Of a stretch of DNA of 64,000 nt, positions 1 through 8,223 are shown one piece after another. The notes beneath the pieces are model-generated. The model worked only from the letters and a program-made list of their open reading frames with translations, searched no databases and was not told the DNA's origin. The number at the start of each line of letters is the position of its first letter. The first letter of the stretch is position 1. The stretch is from Lysobacter sp. 5GHs7-4 (GTDB lineage Bacteria > Pseudomonadota > Gammaproteobacteria > Xanthomonadales > Xanthomonadaceae): NCBI RefSeq assembly GCF_021284765.1, contig NZ_CP089924.1, positions 3,056,001 to 3,120,000 on the forward strand. The letters run 5' to 3'. The translations under genes were made by a program, and so were the position numbers.

Positions 1-1284
1 GGCCAGGGCAAGACCCTGGCCGCGTTGGCCACGGCCGACGACCTGGTGCGGCAGATGCGCGCGCTGGGCGCCGGCCATCGGGAGTGGCTGGCGCAGGTGC
101 TGATACTGCGCTCGAACTTCCTGAGCCGTTTGTATCGGTTCGAGCAGGCCGATCGCGACGCGCTGGAAGCCATCGCCCTGGTCCGTTCGACCCACCCGGT
201 CCTCGCCGACGATGCGCTGGAGCAGCGCGTGCTGCTCAACGCCCGGCGCATCAGTCCGCACGAGCGCACGCTGGCCGACGCCCTGCTGCAGCGCCGCCGT
301 GACAGTCTGGGCGATGCCCACCCCTCGACAGCCCGCGCCCGCGTGCGCGTGGCCTTGAGCCGCTATCCGCAGGTCGAATCGCCGGCGGCGCTGCGCGCCG
401 CGTTGGCGACGATAGAGCGCGCCTACGGCCGCGAACACCCGGAGTACGGCTGGGCGTTGTCGGCCAGCGCCTGGGCGATCGCACGCGATCCGCGCGAGAA
501 CGTCCGCCTGCTGCCCGAGGCCATCGGCATCCTCGAACGCACCCAGGGACCGCGCGCGGAGCTGACGCTGAACGCACAGGGCAATCTGGGCAAGGATCTC
601 CTGCTGCTGCCCGACCGCTACCGCCGGCCACAGGACATCGCCGAGGGCAGCGCGCTGTTGCGGCGCGTGATCGCCGGCAAACAGGCATTGGGCCTGCCGG
701 CGCCCTACGACCGCATACAACTGGTGCGCGGCCTGTTGCTGTACGGCGCGCCGACGCAATGGGACGAAGCCGAACGCCAGCTCATCCAATCGCGCGTCGA
801 TACCCGGCGCTACGCCACCCAGGGCGACGCGCAGCCCTCGCAGGCGGCCTACTACGAGCAACTGCTGCTGTTCCGGCGCGGCCGTGATGCCCAGGCCGAC
901 GCGGGCTTCGCCGCCGTGGTCGAACGCGAGCGCGGCTTCCTGCCCGCGGCGCCGGACGCGCGGCGAAGCGACCGTAACCAGCGCGTTCATGCGGGGCTGC
1001 TGACGCAAGCGCTGACCTATCGCTCGGTGCTGGCGCTGCGCGATTGCCGCCGCGGGCAGGCCGATGCGGATTTGGCCGAGGCGGTCCGCATCGCGTCGGC
1101 CGCACTGACGCCCAATGCGCCGATCGCGCGGGCGGTGCACGCGTACCGCGACGGGTTGCAAGGCCGCGGCCGGTTGCCGAACGCGGTCGAGGATGGCTTC
1201 ATCGCAGGCGCCGACATCGAAGAAACCAACCGCAAAGCCGCCGCCTGCACCGCTCCCGCGCGCAACGCGGTGAGCGCCGGATAG
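1..1284 (+). CDS. TPR-like repeat protein, C-terminal part (5' end outside window)
   Basis: The reading frame is already open at base 1 and runs 427 residues to a stop, so the true start lies upstream. The visible part is almost wholly alpha-helical, rich in Ala, Arg and Leu, with paired helices such as EWLAQVLILRSNFLSRLYR and a short REHPEYGWALSASAW helix, which suggests tetratricopeptide-type repeats. In related bacteria such tails often sit behind a serine/threonine kinase domain, but no kinase motif is visible here, so that is only a possibility. There is no signal peptide or membrane segment in the visible part. It is followed by a 121-bp gap before the next gene. Coding is well supported by codon bias; the function is not known. 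Confidence 0.75.
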   Translation, partial: GQGKTLAALATADDLVRQMRALGAGHREWLAQVLILRSNFLSRLYRFEQADRDALEAIALVRSTHPVLADDALEQRVLLNARRISPHERTLADALLQRRRDSLGDAHPSTARARVRVALSRYPQVESPAALRAALATIERAYGREHPEYGWALSASAWAIARDPRENVRLLPEAIGILERTQGPRAELTLNAQGNLGKDLLLLPDRYRRPQDIAEGSALLRRVIAGKQALGLPAPYDRIQLVRGLLLYGAPTQWDEAERQLIQSRVDTRRYATQGDAQPSQAAYYEQLLLFRRGRDAQADAGFAAVVERERGFLPAAPDARRSDRNQRVHAGLLTQALTYRSVLALRDCRRGQADADLAEAVRIASAALTPNAPIARAVHAYRDGLQGRGRLPNAVEDGFIAGADIEETNRKAAACTAPARNAVSAG

Positions 1285-1405
1285 GCTGAAAGACACTGGT
1301 CAAGCGCGGTCAGGGCGCCGAGGATCGGCGGCGGTACCGGTCCTGCGACCGGTCGGCCGCTCAGTTCCGCCGCTCACGCCCCGCCGTTCTTACCGGAGAA
1401 CCGCA

Positions 1406-3235
1406 ATGCCCAGCCTGCGCCTGCTGTCGCTGTCCGCCTGTATCGCCGTCGCGCTAGTCGCCGGCTGCAAGCCCGAAACGCCCGCACCCGCCACCGACGC
1501 CACCGCCCCTGCGGCGACCGCGACGGCGAACGCCGATTGGCAACCAGCGGTCGACGCCTTCATCGACGGCTACTTCCAGCATTACCCCACCGCCGCCGCC
1601 AACGCCGGCAAACACGAATTCGACGGCAAGCTGCCCGACTGGTCGCCGCAGGCCATGGCCGCCACCGGCGCCTGGCTGAAGGAGCAGCGCGCCAAGCTGG
1701 TCGGCTTCGGCGACGACAAACTCGAACCCGCGCAGCGCTTCCAGCGCGAGTACGCGCTGTCGGTGATCGACGGCCAGCTGTTCTACCTGGAAGACTCGGG
1801 CTTTCCGCAGAAGAACCCGGCCTTCTACGCCGGCGACCTCTCGCCCAGCATGTACCTGACCCGGCCCTACGCGCCGCTGCCGCAGCGCATGGCCGCGTTC
1901 GCCGCGTACCAGGAAGCCCTGCCCAAGGCCGCCGAGCAGATCCGCGCCAACCTCAAGGGCCCGCTGCCGGCCAGCTATATCGAGTTCGGCAACATCGTCT
2001 TCGGCGGACTCGCCGAGTTCTTCAAGAACGACGCGCCCAAGGCCTTCGCCGAAGTGCCCGACGCCGCGCTGCAGGCGCGCTTCAAGGCCTCCAACGCCCA
2101 GGCCATCGAGGCGATGCAGGGCCTGTCCGACTGGCTGAGCGCGCAGAAGCCGCAGGCCACCCAGGACTACGCCATCGGCGCCGAGCGCTTCGCCAAGATG
2201 CTCAAAGCCACCGAGCGCGTCGACATTCCGCTGGACCAGCTCAAGGCGATCGGCGAGGCCGACCTGGCGCGCAATCTGGCCGCGCTGAAGGCCGCCTGCG
2301 ACCAGTACGCCGCCGGCCAGACCATCAACGCCTGCATCGAGAAGGTCAACGCCGACAAGCCGCAGGGCGGCGCGGTCGAAGGCGCGCGCGCGCAGCTGGT
2401 CGATCTGCGCAAGTTCCTGGTCGACAAGGACCTGGTCACGATTCCAGGCACCGAGGAAGCGCGGGTGGAGGAAGCGCCGCCGTTCAACCGCACCAACTTC
2501 GCCTACATCGAGATCCCGGGCCCGTACGAGAAGAACCTGCCCTCGGTCTACTACATCGCCCCGCCGGATCCGAAGTGGCCCAAGGCCGAGCAGGACGCCT
2601 ACGTGCCGGGCAAGGCCGACCTGCTGTTCACCTCGGCGCACGAGGTCTGGCCGGGCCACTTCCTGCAGTTCCTGCACGCCAATCGTTCGCAGTGGAAGTT
2701 CGCGCAGTTGTTCGTCGGCTACGCCTATGCCGAAGGCTGGGCGCACTACACCGAGGAGATGATGTACGACGCCGGCGTCGGCGGCGCCACGCCGGAGATC
2801 CACATCGGCCAGCTCAGCAATGCCCTGCTGCGCGACGTGCGCTTCATCTCGGCGATCGGCCTGCACACCGGCGGCATGACCGTCGCCCAGTCCGAGCAGA
2901 TGTTCAAGGACAAGGCCTTCCAGGACCCGGGCAACGCCCGTCAGCAGGCCGCGCGCGGCACCTACGATCCGGGCTACCTCAACTACACCCTGGGCAAGCT
3001 GATGATCATGCAGCTGCGCGAGGACTGGACCGCCAGCCGCGGCGGCCGCAGCGGCTGGAAGGCCTTCCACGACCAGTTCCTGAGCTACGGCGGCCCGCCG
3101 GTGCCGCTGGTGCGCGGGCAGATGATGGGCGGTCCTGCCGAGGCCAAGTTGTGGCAGGCGCCGCAGGCCGCCGCGCCCGCGCAAGCGGCTCCGGCCGAGG
3201 CCGCACCGGCCGCCAAGCCGGCCGCAGGCGGCTGA
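1406..3235 (+). CDS. DUF885 family lipoprotein, putative zinc metallopeptidase
   Basis: 609 residues. The N-terminus is a lipoprotein signal with lipobox VAGC (Cys21), followed by a Pro/Ala/Thr-rich linker, so the protein is probably anchored to a membrane facing the periplasm. The DUF885 fold follows. It carries the family signature HEVWPGH (His412, Glu413, His418) and EGWAHYTEEM (Glu443), which resemble an HExxH plus downstream Glu zinc site of gluzincin peptidases. The last ~30 residues are an Ala/Pro/Lys low-complexity tail. The ATG at 1406 follows GGAGAA. DUF885 proteins are usually annotated as hypothetical or as peptidases; substrate unknown. It stands alone, followed closely by a small membrane protein. 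Confidence 0.9.
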   Translation: MPSLRLLSLSACIAVALVAGCKPETPAPATDATAPAATATANADWQPAVDAFIDGYFQHYPTAAANAGKHEFDGKLPDWSPQAMAATGAWLKEQRAKLVGFGDDKLEPAQRFQREYALSVIDGQLFYLEDSGFPQKNPAFYAGDLSPSMYLTRPYAPLPQRMAAFAAYQEALPKAAEQIRANLKGPLPASYIEFGNIVFGGLAEFFKNDAPKAFAEVPDAALQARFKASNAQAIEAMQGLSDWLSAQKPQATQDYAIGAERFAKMLKATERVDIPLDQLKAIGEADLARNLAALKAACDQYAAGQTINACIEKVNADKPQGGAVEGARAQLVDLRKFLVDKDLVTIPGTEEARVEEAPPFNRTNFAYIEIPGPYEKNLPSVYYIAPPDPKWPKAEQDAYVPGKADLLFTSAHEVWPGHFLQFLHANRSQWKFAQLFVGYAYAEGWAHYTEEMMYDAGVGGATPEIHIGQLSNALLRDVRFISAIGLHTGGMTVAQSEQMFKDKAFQDPGNARQQAARGTYDPGYLNYTLGKLMIMQLREDWTASRGGRSGWKAFHDQFLSYGGPPVPLVRGQMMGGPAEAKLWQAPQAAAPAQAAPAEAAPAAKPAAGG

Positions 3236-3307
3236 ATCCGACCGACGGGCCGCCCACCGGCGGCCCGTCTGGTTTAGCCTGCCGACAGCGTCCAAACGGA
3301 GTTTGCG

Positions 3308-3487
3308 ATGAGACCGCATCTGATCGCCCCGATCGTCCTGATCGTGGTTGGCACCATTTTTCTGCTCAACAATCTCGGCCTGACCGATCTCCATCTGGGC
3401 CAACTGATGCGTACCTGGTGGCCGGCGATCCTGATCGTGGTCGGCATCAGCCTGCTGTTCAGGCGCAATCGCCGCCAGGACAACTAA
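3308..3487 (+). CDS. Small two-TM membrane protein (LiaI/LiaF-like TM region)
   Basis: 59 residues. It has two hydrophobic helices, IAPIVLIVVGTIFLLNNLG and WWPAILIVVGISLLF, separated by a short polar turn, and a basic C-terminus (RRNRRQDN). The spacing 'LxxGxxxLLNNLG ... WWPxxLIxxG' is the pattern of the LiaI/LiaF N-terminal or DUF5668 membrane region, found in cell-envelope stress proteins. The DUF885 gene ends 72 bp upstream and pxpA begins 35 bp downstream, so it may be co-transcribed with either. No enzymatic motif; function unknown. Confidence 0.8.
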   Translation: MRPHLIAPIVLIVVGTIFLLNNLGLTDLHLGQLMRTWWPAILIVVGISLLFRRNRRQDN

Positions 3488-3522
3488 GGCGTGTCCACGC
3501 CGCTTTGAGGCATCATCGCGGA

Positions 3523-4287
3523 GTGACCGATTCCGACCGCCCCCGCATCGACTTCAACTGCGACCTCGGCGAGGGCTGCGGCGACGACGCCGCGATCCTG
3601 CCCTACGTCAGTTCGGCCAACATCGCCTGCGGCGGCCATGCCGGCGACGAGGCGACCATGCGCGCGACCCTGCGCCTGTGCCGCCAGCACGGCGTCGCGA
3701 TCGGCGCGCATCCGGGCTACGAAGACCGCGAGCATTTCGGCCGCCGCGTGCTGCCGCTGGACCGCGACGAGATCGGCATGCTGGTGCTGAGCCAGCTCGC
3801 GCGCCTGGCTGCGATCGCCGACGACGAGGGCCTGCGCCTGAGCCACGTCAAACCGCATGGCGCGCTCTACAACCTGGCCGCCGACGACCGCATCGTCGCG
3901 CAGGCCATCGTCGGCTCGGTCGCCGCGTTCGATCCCACGCTGTCGGTGTTCGGCCTGTCCGGCTCCGAACTCACCGCCGCCGCCGAGGCCGCCGGCCTAC
4001 ATGCCGTGCACGAAGTGTTCGCCGAGCGCGGATACGCCGCCAACGGGCGCCTGCTGCCGCGCGGCACACCGGGCGCCGTGCTGGAGACCTTGGACGAGGC
4101 GATCGCGCAGGTGCACGGCCTGGCCACGCGCGGCGAAGTGATCTGCGCCGACGGCAGCGTCCTGCGCTTGCGCGCCGACAGCCTGTGCCTGCACGGCGAC
4201 CGCGCCGACGCGCCAGCGTTCGCGCGCGCGGTGCGCGCCGCGTTGGAGGCCGATGGCGTGCGCATCCTGGCGGTCGATCGCCCGTGA
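3523..4287 (+). CDS. pxpA: 5-oxoprolinase subunit A (LamB/YcsF family)
   Basis: 254 residues from a GTG start. The N-terminal IDFNCDLGEG and the SANIACGGHAGDEATM stretch are diagnostic for the LamB/YcsF family, as are GAHPGYEDREHFGRR and HVKPHGALYN. PxpA is one of three subunits (PxpA, PxpB, PxpC) of the ATP-dependent prokaryotic 5-oxoprolinase, which opens 5-oxoproline to glutamate. PxpB and PxpC are absent from this window. GTG is chosen because it is the first start ahead of the conserved N-terminus; no strong Shine-Dalgarno is visible. Downstream, after 327 bp with an inverted repeat pair, come DUF969, DUF979 and pcp, all consistent with pyroglutamate metabolism. Confidence 0.93.
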   Translation: MTDSDRPRIDFNCDLGEGCGDDAAILPYVSSANIACGGHAGDEATMRATLRLCRQHGVAIGAHPGYEDREHFGRRVLPLDRDEIGMLVLSQLARLAAIADDEGLRLSHVKPHGALYNLAADDRIVAQAIVGSVAAFDPTLSVFGLSGSELTAAAEAAGLHAVHEVFAERGYAANGRLLPRGTPGAVLETLDEAIAQVHGLATRGEVICADGSVLRLRADSLCLHGDRADAPAFARAVRAALEADGVRILAVDRP

Positions 4288-4614
4288 TTACCGTCGCGAA
4301 TGATTGCACTCCGAGAGCTCAGCGCTCTTTTCTTTGCCGTCATTCCCGCGAAGGCGGGAATCCAGGGACTTTAGCCAGTAGCTCGGATGCAATGACGCGA
4401 CCACTGGAGCGACTTGCTCTCAAACGCCATCGCTTCGATGGAACCGTAGACATGCGTGGCGCCACGCTCTGAAGGCACTGGATGTTCGACTCCGTCGAAG
4501 TAAAGCGAAGCCCGCCTTCGCGGGAATGACGGGGCAAGGAAATCGCAGCATAGGGTCAAGCTTGCCCGTAAACGTTTTGAGTCGACCAAAAAATTTCGCT
4601 AGCAGGATTCGCAC
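4288..4614. other. 327-bp intergenic region with an inverted pair of palindromic repeats
   Basis: No gene is seen here. The region is bounded by two copies of a short palindrome in opposite orientation: CATTCCCGCGAAGGCGGGAA at 4341-4360 and its reverse complement around 4511-4530. The segment between them (about 150 bp) has no coding bias. The sequence then becomes more AT-rich toward 4570-4610, where the promoter of the DUF969 gene probably lies, and an AGCAGGA ribosome site precedes the ATG at 4615. Confidence 0.7.
4335..4534. repeat. REP pair in inverted orientation (REPIN/BIME-like)
   Basis: Two REP-type palindromes face each other. The first is GTCATTCCCGCGAAGGCGGG starting at 4339, continuing into AATCCAGGGACTTTA; the second, around 4501-4533, reads CCCGCCTTCGCGGGAATGAC in the reverse sense. 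Related single copies occur at 29439-29471 and 36190-36223. Such pairs are mobilised in trans by RAYT transposases in other proteobacteria; no RAYT gene lies in this window. Confidence 0.7.
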
Positions 4615-5313
4615 ATGAACTACTGGCCCTTGCTGGGCGTCGCCGCCGTCGTACTCGGCTTCGCCCTGCGCCTCAATCCCGCCCTGGTGGTGGTCGCCGC
4701 CGGCTTCATCACCGGCCTGGCCGCGCAGCTGTCGCCGCTGGACGTGCTGGAAGTGCTGGGCAAGGCCTTCACCGACAAACGCTTCCTGCTGCTGTTCCTG
4801 CTGACCCTGCCGGTGATCGGCCTGCTCGAGCGCCACGGCCTCAAGGAACACGCCCAGGCCTGGATCGCCCGACTGCGCGGCGCCACCATGGGCCGCCTGC
4901 TGATCGCCTACCTGCTGATGCGCCAGCTGTTCTCCGCCATGGGCCTGACCAGCCTGGGCGGGCATCCGCAGACCGTGCGCCCGCTGCTGGCGCCGATGGC
5001 CGAGGGCGCGGCCCAGGTCCGCCACGGCGAACTACCCGAGGACGAACGCCAGCGCATCCGCGCCATGTCGGCCGGCACCGATAACGTCGGCCTGTTCTTC
5101 GGCGAGGACATCTTCATCGCCTTCGGCGCGGTGCTGCTGATTCAAAGTTTCTACGCCGAACACGGCATCCAGTTGGACGCGCTGCAGATCGCGTTCTGGG
5201 GCATCCCCACCGCGGTCTGCGCCTTTGCCATACACACCGTGCGCATCCTGCGTTTCGAGCGCCGCCTGGCCAAGCGCATCGCCGCGGCCGACGCGAAGGC
5301 GCCGCCGGCATGA
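4615..5313 (+). CDS. DUF969 domain membrane protein
   Basis: 232 residues, strongly hydrophobic, with about five to six membrane helices (for example around residues 4-35, 55-70, 95-110 and 170-205). The family hallmarks LLLFLLTLPVIGLLERHGL and RQLFSAMGLTSLGGHPQTVR are present, followed by the polar MSAGTDNVGLFFGEDIFIAFG. DUF969 proteins occur together with DUF979 proteins and next to pyroglutamyl peptidase in many bacteria. I infer a two-subunit permease, most plausibly for 5-oxoproline or pyroglutamyl compounds; transport has not been shown by anything in the sequence. Its stop overlaps the start of the DUF979 gene by 4 bp, indicating translational coupling. Confidence 0.9.
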   Translation: MNYWPLLGVAAVVLGFALRLNPALVVVAAGFITGLAAQLSPLDVLEVLGKAFTDKRFLLLFLLTLPVIGLLERHGLKEHAQAWIARLRGATMGRLLIAYLLMRQLFSAMGLTSLGGHPQTVRPLLAPMAEGAAQVRHGELPEDERQRIRAMSAGTDNVGLFFGEDIFIAFGAVLLIQSFYAEHGIQLDALQIAFWGIPTAVCAFAIHTVRILRFERRLAKRIAAADAKAPPA

Positions 5314-6263
5314 TCACCCTCACTCACGTCTACTGGCTGCTCGGCGCCTACCTTGCCGCCCTGGCCTGGCGCGGCTGGCGCGACCGCGACAATGCGCGCC
5401 GCCACACCACCGCACTGTTCTGGGGCCTGCTGTCGTTCCTGCTGTTCGCCGCCGAACGCCTGCCGCCGAAGCTGGTCGGCGCGATCGTGGTGCTGCTGGC
5501 GTTGCTGGCCGGCTTCGGCGGTCTGCGTATGGGCCGTTACCACCAGAGCAGCGCCGAGGAAAAACACACCGAAGCGCGGCGCCTGGGCAATCGCCTGTTC
5601 TGGCCCGCGCTGCTGATTCCGGCGGTGACCCTGATCGGCGCGCTGGGCCTGAAGCGCATCCAATTCGGCGCCACGCCCTTGCTGGAAACCGCCAACGTCA
5701 CCCTGGTCTCGCTGGCGGTCGCCTGCGTGATCGCGCTGGCGGCCGCGTGCCGACTGACCCGGCAGACTCCGTGGAGCGGCGTAGAACAATCGCGCCGCCT
5801 GGTCGATTCGATCGGCTGGGCCGCGCTGCTGCCGTTGTTGCTGGCCTCGCTGGGCAGCGTGTTCGAGGCCGGCGGCGTCGGCCAGGCCACGGCGGCGGTG
5901 GTGCGCTCGGTGATTCCGGTCGATAACCCCTTCGTGGTGGTGGTCGCCTACGCGCTGGGCATGGCGCTGTTCACCATCATCATGGGCAACGCCTTCGCCG
6001 CGTTCCCGGTGATGACCGCCGGCATCGCCCTGCCGCTGCTGGTGCAGCAGCACGGCGCCGAGGCCGCCTCGCTGGCCGCGATCGGCATGCTCTCGGGTTA
6101 CTGCGGCACCCTGATGACGCCGATGGCGGCCAATTTCAACCTGGTGCCGGCGGCACTGTTGGAACTGAAGGATCCCTACGGCGTGATCCGCGCGCAATGG
6201 CCCACCGGCGCCTTGCTGCTGGCCTGCAACGTGCTGCTGATGTACTGGATCGCGTTCCGATGA
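5310..6263 (+). CDS. DUF979 domain membrane protein
   Basis: 317 residues with roughly eight to nine hydrophobic segments. It starts at an ATGA overlap with the DUF969 gene and ends at an ATGA overlap with pcp, so the three genes are one tightly coupled operon. Recognisable features are the N-terminal [19 protein letters not shown], the [11 protein letters not shown] segment after a helix, and the C-terminal [20 protein letters not shown] and [15 protein letters not shown], with Gly/Asn/Pro breaks in the membrane typical of ion-coupled transporters. DUF979 is a partner of DUF969. A joint carrier function for 5-oxoproline is inferred from gene context only. Confidence 0.9.
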   Translation: MITLTHVYWLLGAYLAALAWRGWRDRDNARRHTTALFWGLLSFLLFAAERLPPKLVGAIVVLLALLAGFGGLRMGRYHQSSAEEKHTEARRLGNRLFWPALLIPAVTLIGALGLKRIQFGATPLLETANVTLVSLAVACVIALAAACRLTRQTPWSGVEQSRRLVDSIGWAALLPLLLASLGSVFEAGGVGQATAAVVRSVIPVDNPFVVVVAYALGMALFTIIMGNAFAAFPVMTAGIALPLLVQQHGAEAASLAAIGMLSGYCGTLMTPMAANFNLVPAALLELKDPYGVIRAQWPTGALLLACNVLLMYWIAFR

Positions 6264-6913
6264 GCGCGCGCAAACCGACGGTACTGCTGACCGGCTTCGC
6301 GCCCTTCGGCGGCGAGGACAGCAATCCGGCCTGGGAGGCCGTGCAGCGCTTGGCCGGCAAATCCATCCGCGGCCATCGCGTCGTCACGCGCTGCCTGCCG
6401 GTCGCGTTCGGCGCATCCTTGCAGGCCTTGCGCCAGGCGATCGCCGACAGCGAACCCGCGCTGGTGCTGTGCATCGGCCAGGCCGGCGGCCGCGCGCAGC
6501 TCTCCCTGGAACGCATCGCCATCAACGTCGACGACGCGCGCATCCCCGACAACGAGGGCGCGCGCCCGATCGACGAACCGGTGATCGCCGACGGCCCCGC
6601 GGCTTACTTCAGCGGTCTGCCGATCAAGGCCATGCTGGCGGCGCTGCGCGCGGCCGGCATCCCCGCCGAGGTCTCGCAAACCGCCGGCACCTACGTCTGC
6701 AACCACGTCTTCTACGGCCTGATGCACGCCTTGCGCGACGGCCCGGTGCGCGGCGGCTTCGTGCACATTCCCTACTCGCCGGACCAGGCCGCGCGCCATC
6801 CGGGCGCACCCAGCCTGTCGGTCGACACCGTGGTCGAAGGCCTGCGCATCGCGCTGGCGACCGCCTTGACGGTGCGCGTGGATCAGCGCATCGCGGCGGG
6901 CAGCGAGCACTGA
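6260..6913 (+). CDS. pcp: Pyroglutamyl-peptidase I
   Basis: 217 residues, the normal family length. It removes N-terminal pyroglutamate from peptides, acting in the cytoplasm. The N-terminus [20 protein letters not shown] is typical of peptidase family C15. The catalytic triad is visible: Glu84 in LSLERIAIN, Cys147 in [10 protein letters not shown] and His169 in [10 protein letters not shown], matching the Glu81/Cys144/His168 of characterised enzymes. The ATG overlaps the DUF979 stop by 4 bp. The 5-oxoproline released could be handled by PxpA upstream. A strong hairpin repeat lies just downstream and could end the transcript. Confidence 0.96.
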   Translation: MSARKPTVLLTGFAPFGGEDSNPAWEAVQRLAGKSIRGHRVVTRCLPVAFGASLQALRQAIADSEPALVLCIGQAGGRAQLSLERIAINVDDARIPDNEGARPIDEPVIADGPAAYFSGLPIKAMLAALRAAGIPAEVSQTAGTYVCNHVFYGLMHALRDGPVRGGFVHIPYSPDQAARHPGAPSLSVDTVVEGLRIALATALTVRVDQRIAAGSEH

Positions 6914-6930
6914 TCCACCCCTTTGCTGGT

Positions 6931-7015
6931 CTTCCCCCTTTGAAAAAGGGGGGTTGAGGGATTTGCTCCAAGCAAAAGCAAATCCCCCCTAGCCCCCCTT
7001 TTTCAAAGGGGGGAA
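6931..7015. repeat. Long nested hairpin repeat, copy 1
   Basis: Left arm 6931-6967 and right arm 6977-7015 are nearly complementary over almost 40 bp with a ~10-bp loop. Each arm also holds its own small palindrome (CCCCCTTTGAAAAAGGGGG and its complement). The structure resembles a miniature mobile or REP-like element and could also act as a transcription terminator after pcp. Confidence 0.75.
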
Positions 7016-7097
7016 TTGCAGCGCGTGATGGCGTAGGGACGTAGGTGAACCCCTGCATCGCTGCTGGCAGCGAACGCTAACCTTGGCACCGCGCTTG

Positions 7098-7158
7098 TCT
7101 TCCCCCATTGAAAAAGGGGGATTGAGGGGGATTTGCTGCGAAGAAAGGCAAATCCCCG
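7098..7158. repeat. Hairpin repeat, copy 2 (right arm truncated)
   Basis: This repeats the left arm of the element at 6931 (TCTTCCCCCATTGAAAAAGG, then a G-rich tract and ATTTGCT), but only a short right arm, GGCAAATCCCC at about 7147-7158, remains. It looks like a decayed second insertion of the same family in the same orientation. Confidence 0.65.
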
Positions 7159-7275
7159 CAAAGAGCGAGATCGGCTACGCGCTCGGCGCACACAACGCCG
7201 TAAATCGCGACCGCGTTCCGCTCCCGTTCTCCCGCCAGCAGCGAACATGCCCCATCGCATCCCCTGGAGAACGCC

Positions 7276-7578
7276 ATGCATCCTCGCCTGTCCGCCGCCC
7301 TGCTCTGCACCCTGTCCGTGTTCGCCCTGCCCGCCGCCCATGCCGGCCTGTTCGACAAAAACCCCGACCAGGTCGCGCAGGAAGCCGTTGCCAAGGATCT
7401 GCGTGCCGTCACCCTGTGGGTCGACGCCAGCTGGGGTTTTCGCAATCAAGGCGCCGCCAACAACCTCAGCCGCGCCCACCAGGCCTTCACCACGCGCGGC
7501 TACAACGTGGTCAGCGTCGAGCCCTACATCGAGAACGGCGACCTGCAGGGCTTCTTCGTGACTTACCAGAAGCCCTGA
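7276..7578 (+). CDS. Small secreted protein of unknown function
   Basis: 100 residues. A clear Sec signal peptide (LSAALLCTLSVFALPAAHAG, cleavage probably after AHA, residue 23) is followed by a ~77-residue mature domain beginning GLFDKNPDQVAQEAV. The mature part has no cysteine and mixes helix with strands (RAVTLWVDASWGFRN, YNVVSVEPYIENGDLQGFFV). I do not recognise the family. The ATG is preceded by TGGAGA. It stands alone between hairpin repeats and a convergent RDD gene. Confidence 0.75.
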   Translation: MHPRLSAALLCTLSVFALPAAHAGLFDKNPDQVAQEAVAKDLRAVTLWVDASWGFRNQGAANNLSRAHQAFTTRGYNVVSVEPYIENGDLQGFFVTYQKP

Positions 7579-7616
7579 GCCGCACGCTCCCGGGGCAGCA
7601 GCGACGCCTTCGCTTT

Positions 7617-7643
7617 CTGTGGGAGCGACGTGAGTCGCGATGG
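7617..7643. repeat. Short palindromic repeat (GGGAGCG...CGC family)
   Basis: CTGTGGGAGCGACGTGAGTC followed by GCGATGG. It is a diverged member of the family seen at 29374-29399 and six times at 53290-53776. It sits between two convergent genes (secreted protein and RDD protein). Confidence 0.6.
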
Positions 7644-7667
7644 CTCCGCCGGCTTGCGTGAGCGCGC

Positions 7668-8189
7668 TCAGTGCGCTCGCACCACCCGGGTGTCCGCGAT
7701 CCAGTCGTGCGCGCAGCGGCGGTCGGCGCGGAAAATCATCAGCACGTCGACAATGCCGAACACATTGCCCAGCACCGGCACGATGGAAATGACATTGATA
7801 GGCAGGTAGCGGCGCAGCAACAGGTGTCCCAGACTCGGCTGGGCGCCATTCATGCGCACGATCTTGATCTTGCACACGCGCTTGCCCCAGGTCTGGCCGC
7901 TGGCATGCAGCGGATAGGCCTGGATCAGCACGAACAAGGCGAAGCCGATCGCGCCCCACAGGGCCAGCACGCCGATCGGCATGAACATCTGGCCCGCCTC
8001 GCTGTTGGTTTCGATCTGATCGAAATAGCCGCCGAAGTACATGATCGGCAGGGTGATGACGAGGGCGATGATCGTATCCAGAATCGCCGCGCCCAGCCGT
8101 CCCTCGCGGCTCGCCAGCTCGCCGTCCTCCGTCACCGGATCCGACAGCGCCGCCTGCGGGCTGCGGTAGGGATTCTCGTCTTCGACCAT
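7668..8189 (-). CDS. RDD family membrane protein
   Basis: 173 residues. After a polar N-terminus (NPYRSPQAALSDP) comes ASREGRLGAAILDTIIALVI, an RDD-type first helix with the Arg and Asp of the family; two more membrane segments follow at about residues 85-110 and 135-155. The motif TWGKRVCKIKIVRMNG is typical of RDD domains, as is the final RCAHDWIADTRVV. RDD proteins are small integral membrane proteins, some linked to ion or osmotic homeostasis, but this one has no assigned role. It lies 34 bp downstream of dcd on the same strand, so the two may be co-transcribed. Confidence 0.9.
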   Translation of the reverse strand: MVEDENPYRSPQAALSDPVTEDGELASREGRLGAAILDTIIALVITLPIMYFGGYFDQIETNSEAGQMFMPIGVLALWGAIGFALFVLIQAYPLHASGQTWGKRVCKIKIVRMNGAQPSLGHLLLRRYLPINVISIVPVLGNVFGIVDVLMIFRADRRCAHDWIADTRVVRAH

Positions 8190-8223
8190 GCGTACGCCTT
8201 CCTTGCGACCGTGGTGCTGCAGC

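Larger units (their letters stand above)
6914..7275. other. 362-bp intergenic region filled by hairpin repeats
   Basis: No gene is seen. It holds a long hairpin at 6931-7015, a related partial copy at 7098-7158, and about 115 bp before the next ATG that includes a GGAGA ribosome site close to 7270. Sequence between the repeats shows no coding bias. Confidence 0.6.

Noticed and set aside
1..1284. Serine/threonine kinase call for the first gene
   Set aside because: Only the helical repeat tail is in the window and no kinase motif can be seen, so the call was kept general.
1454..3403. 649-codon antisense frame over the DUF885 gene
   Set aside because: Antisense shadow; the plus-strand protein has a lipobox and conserved metal motif.
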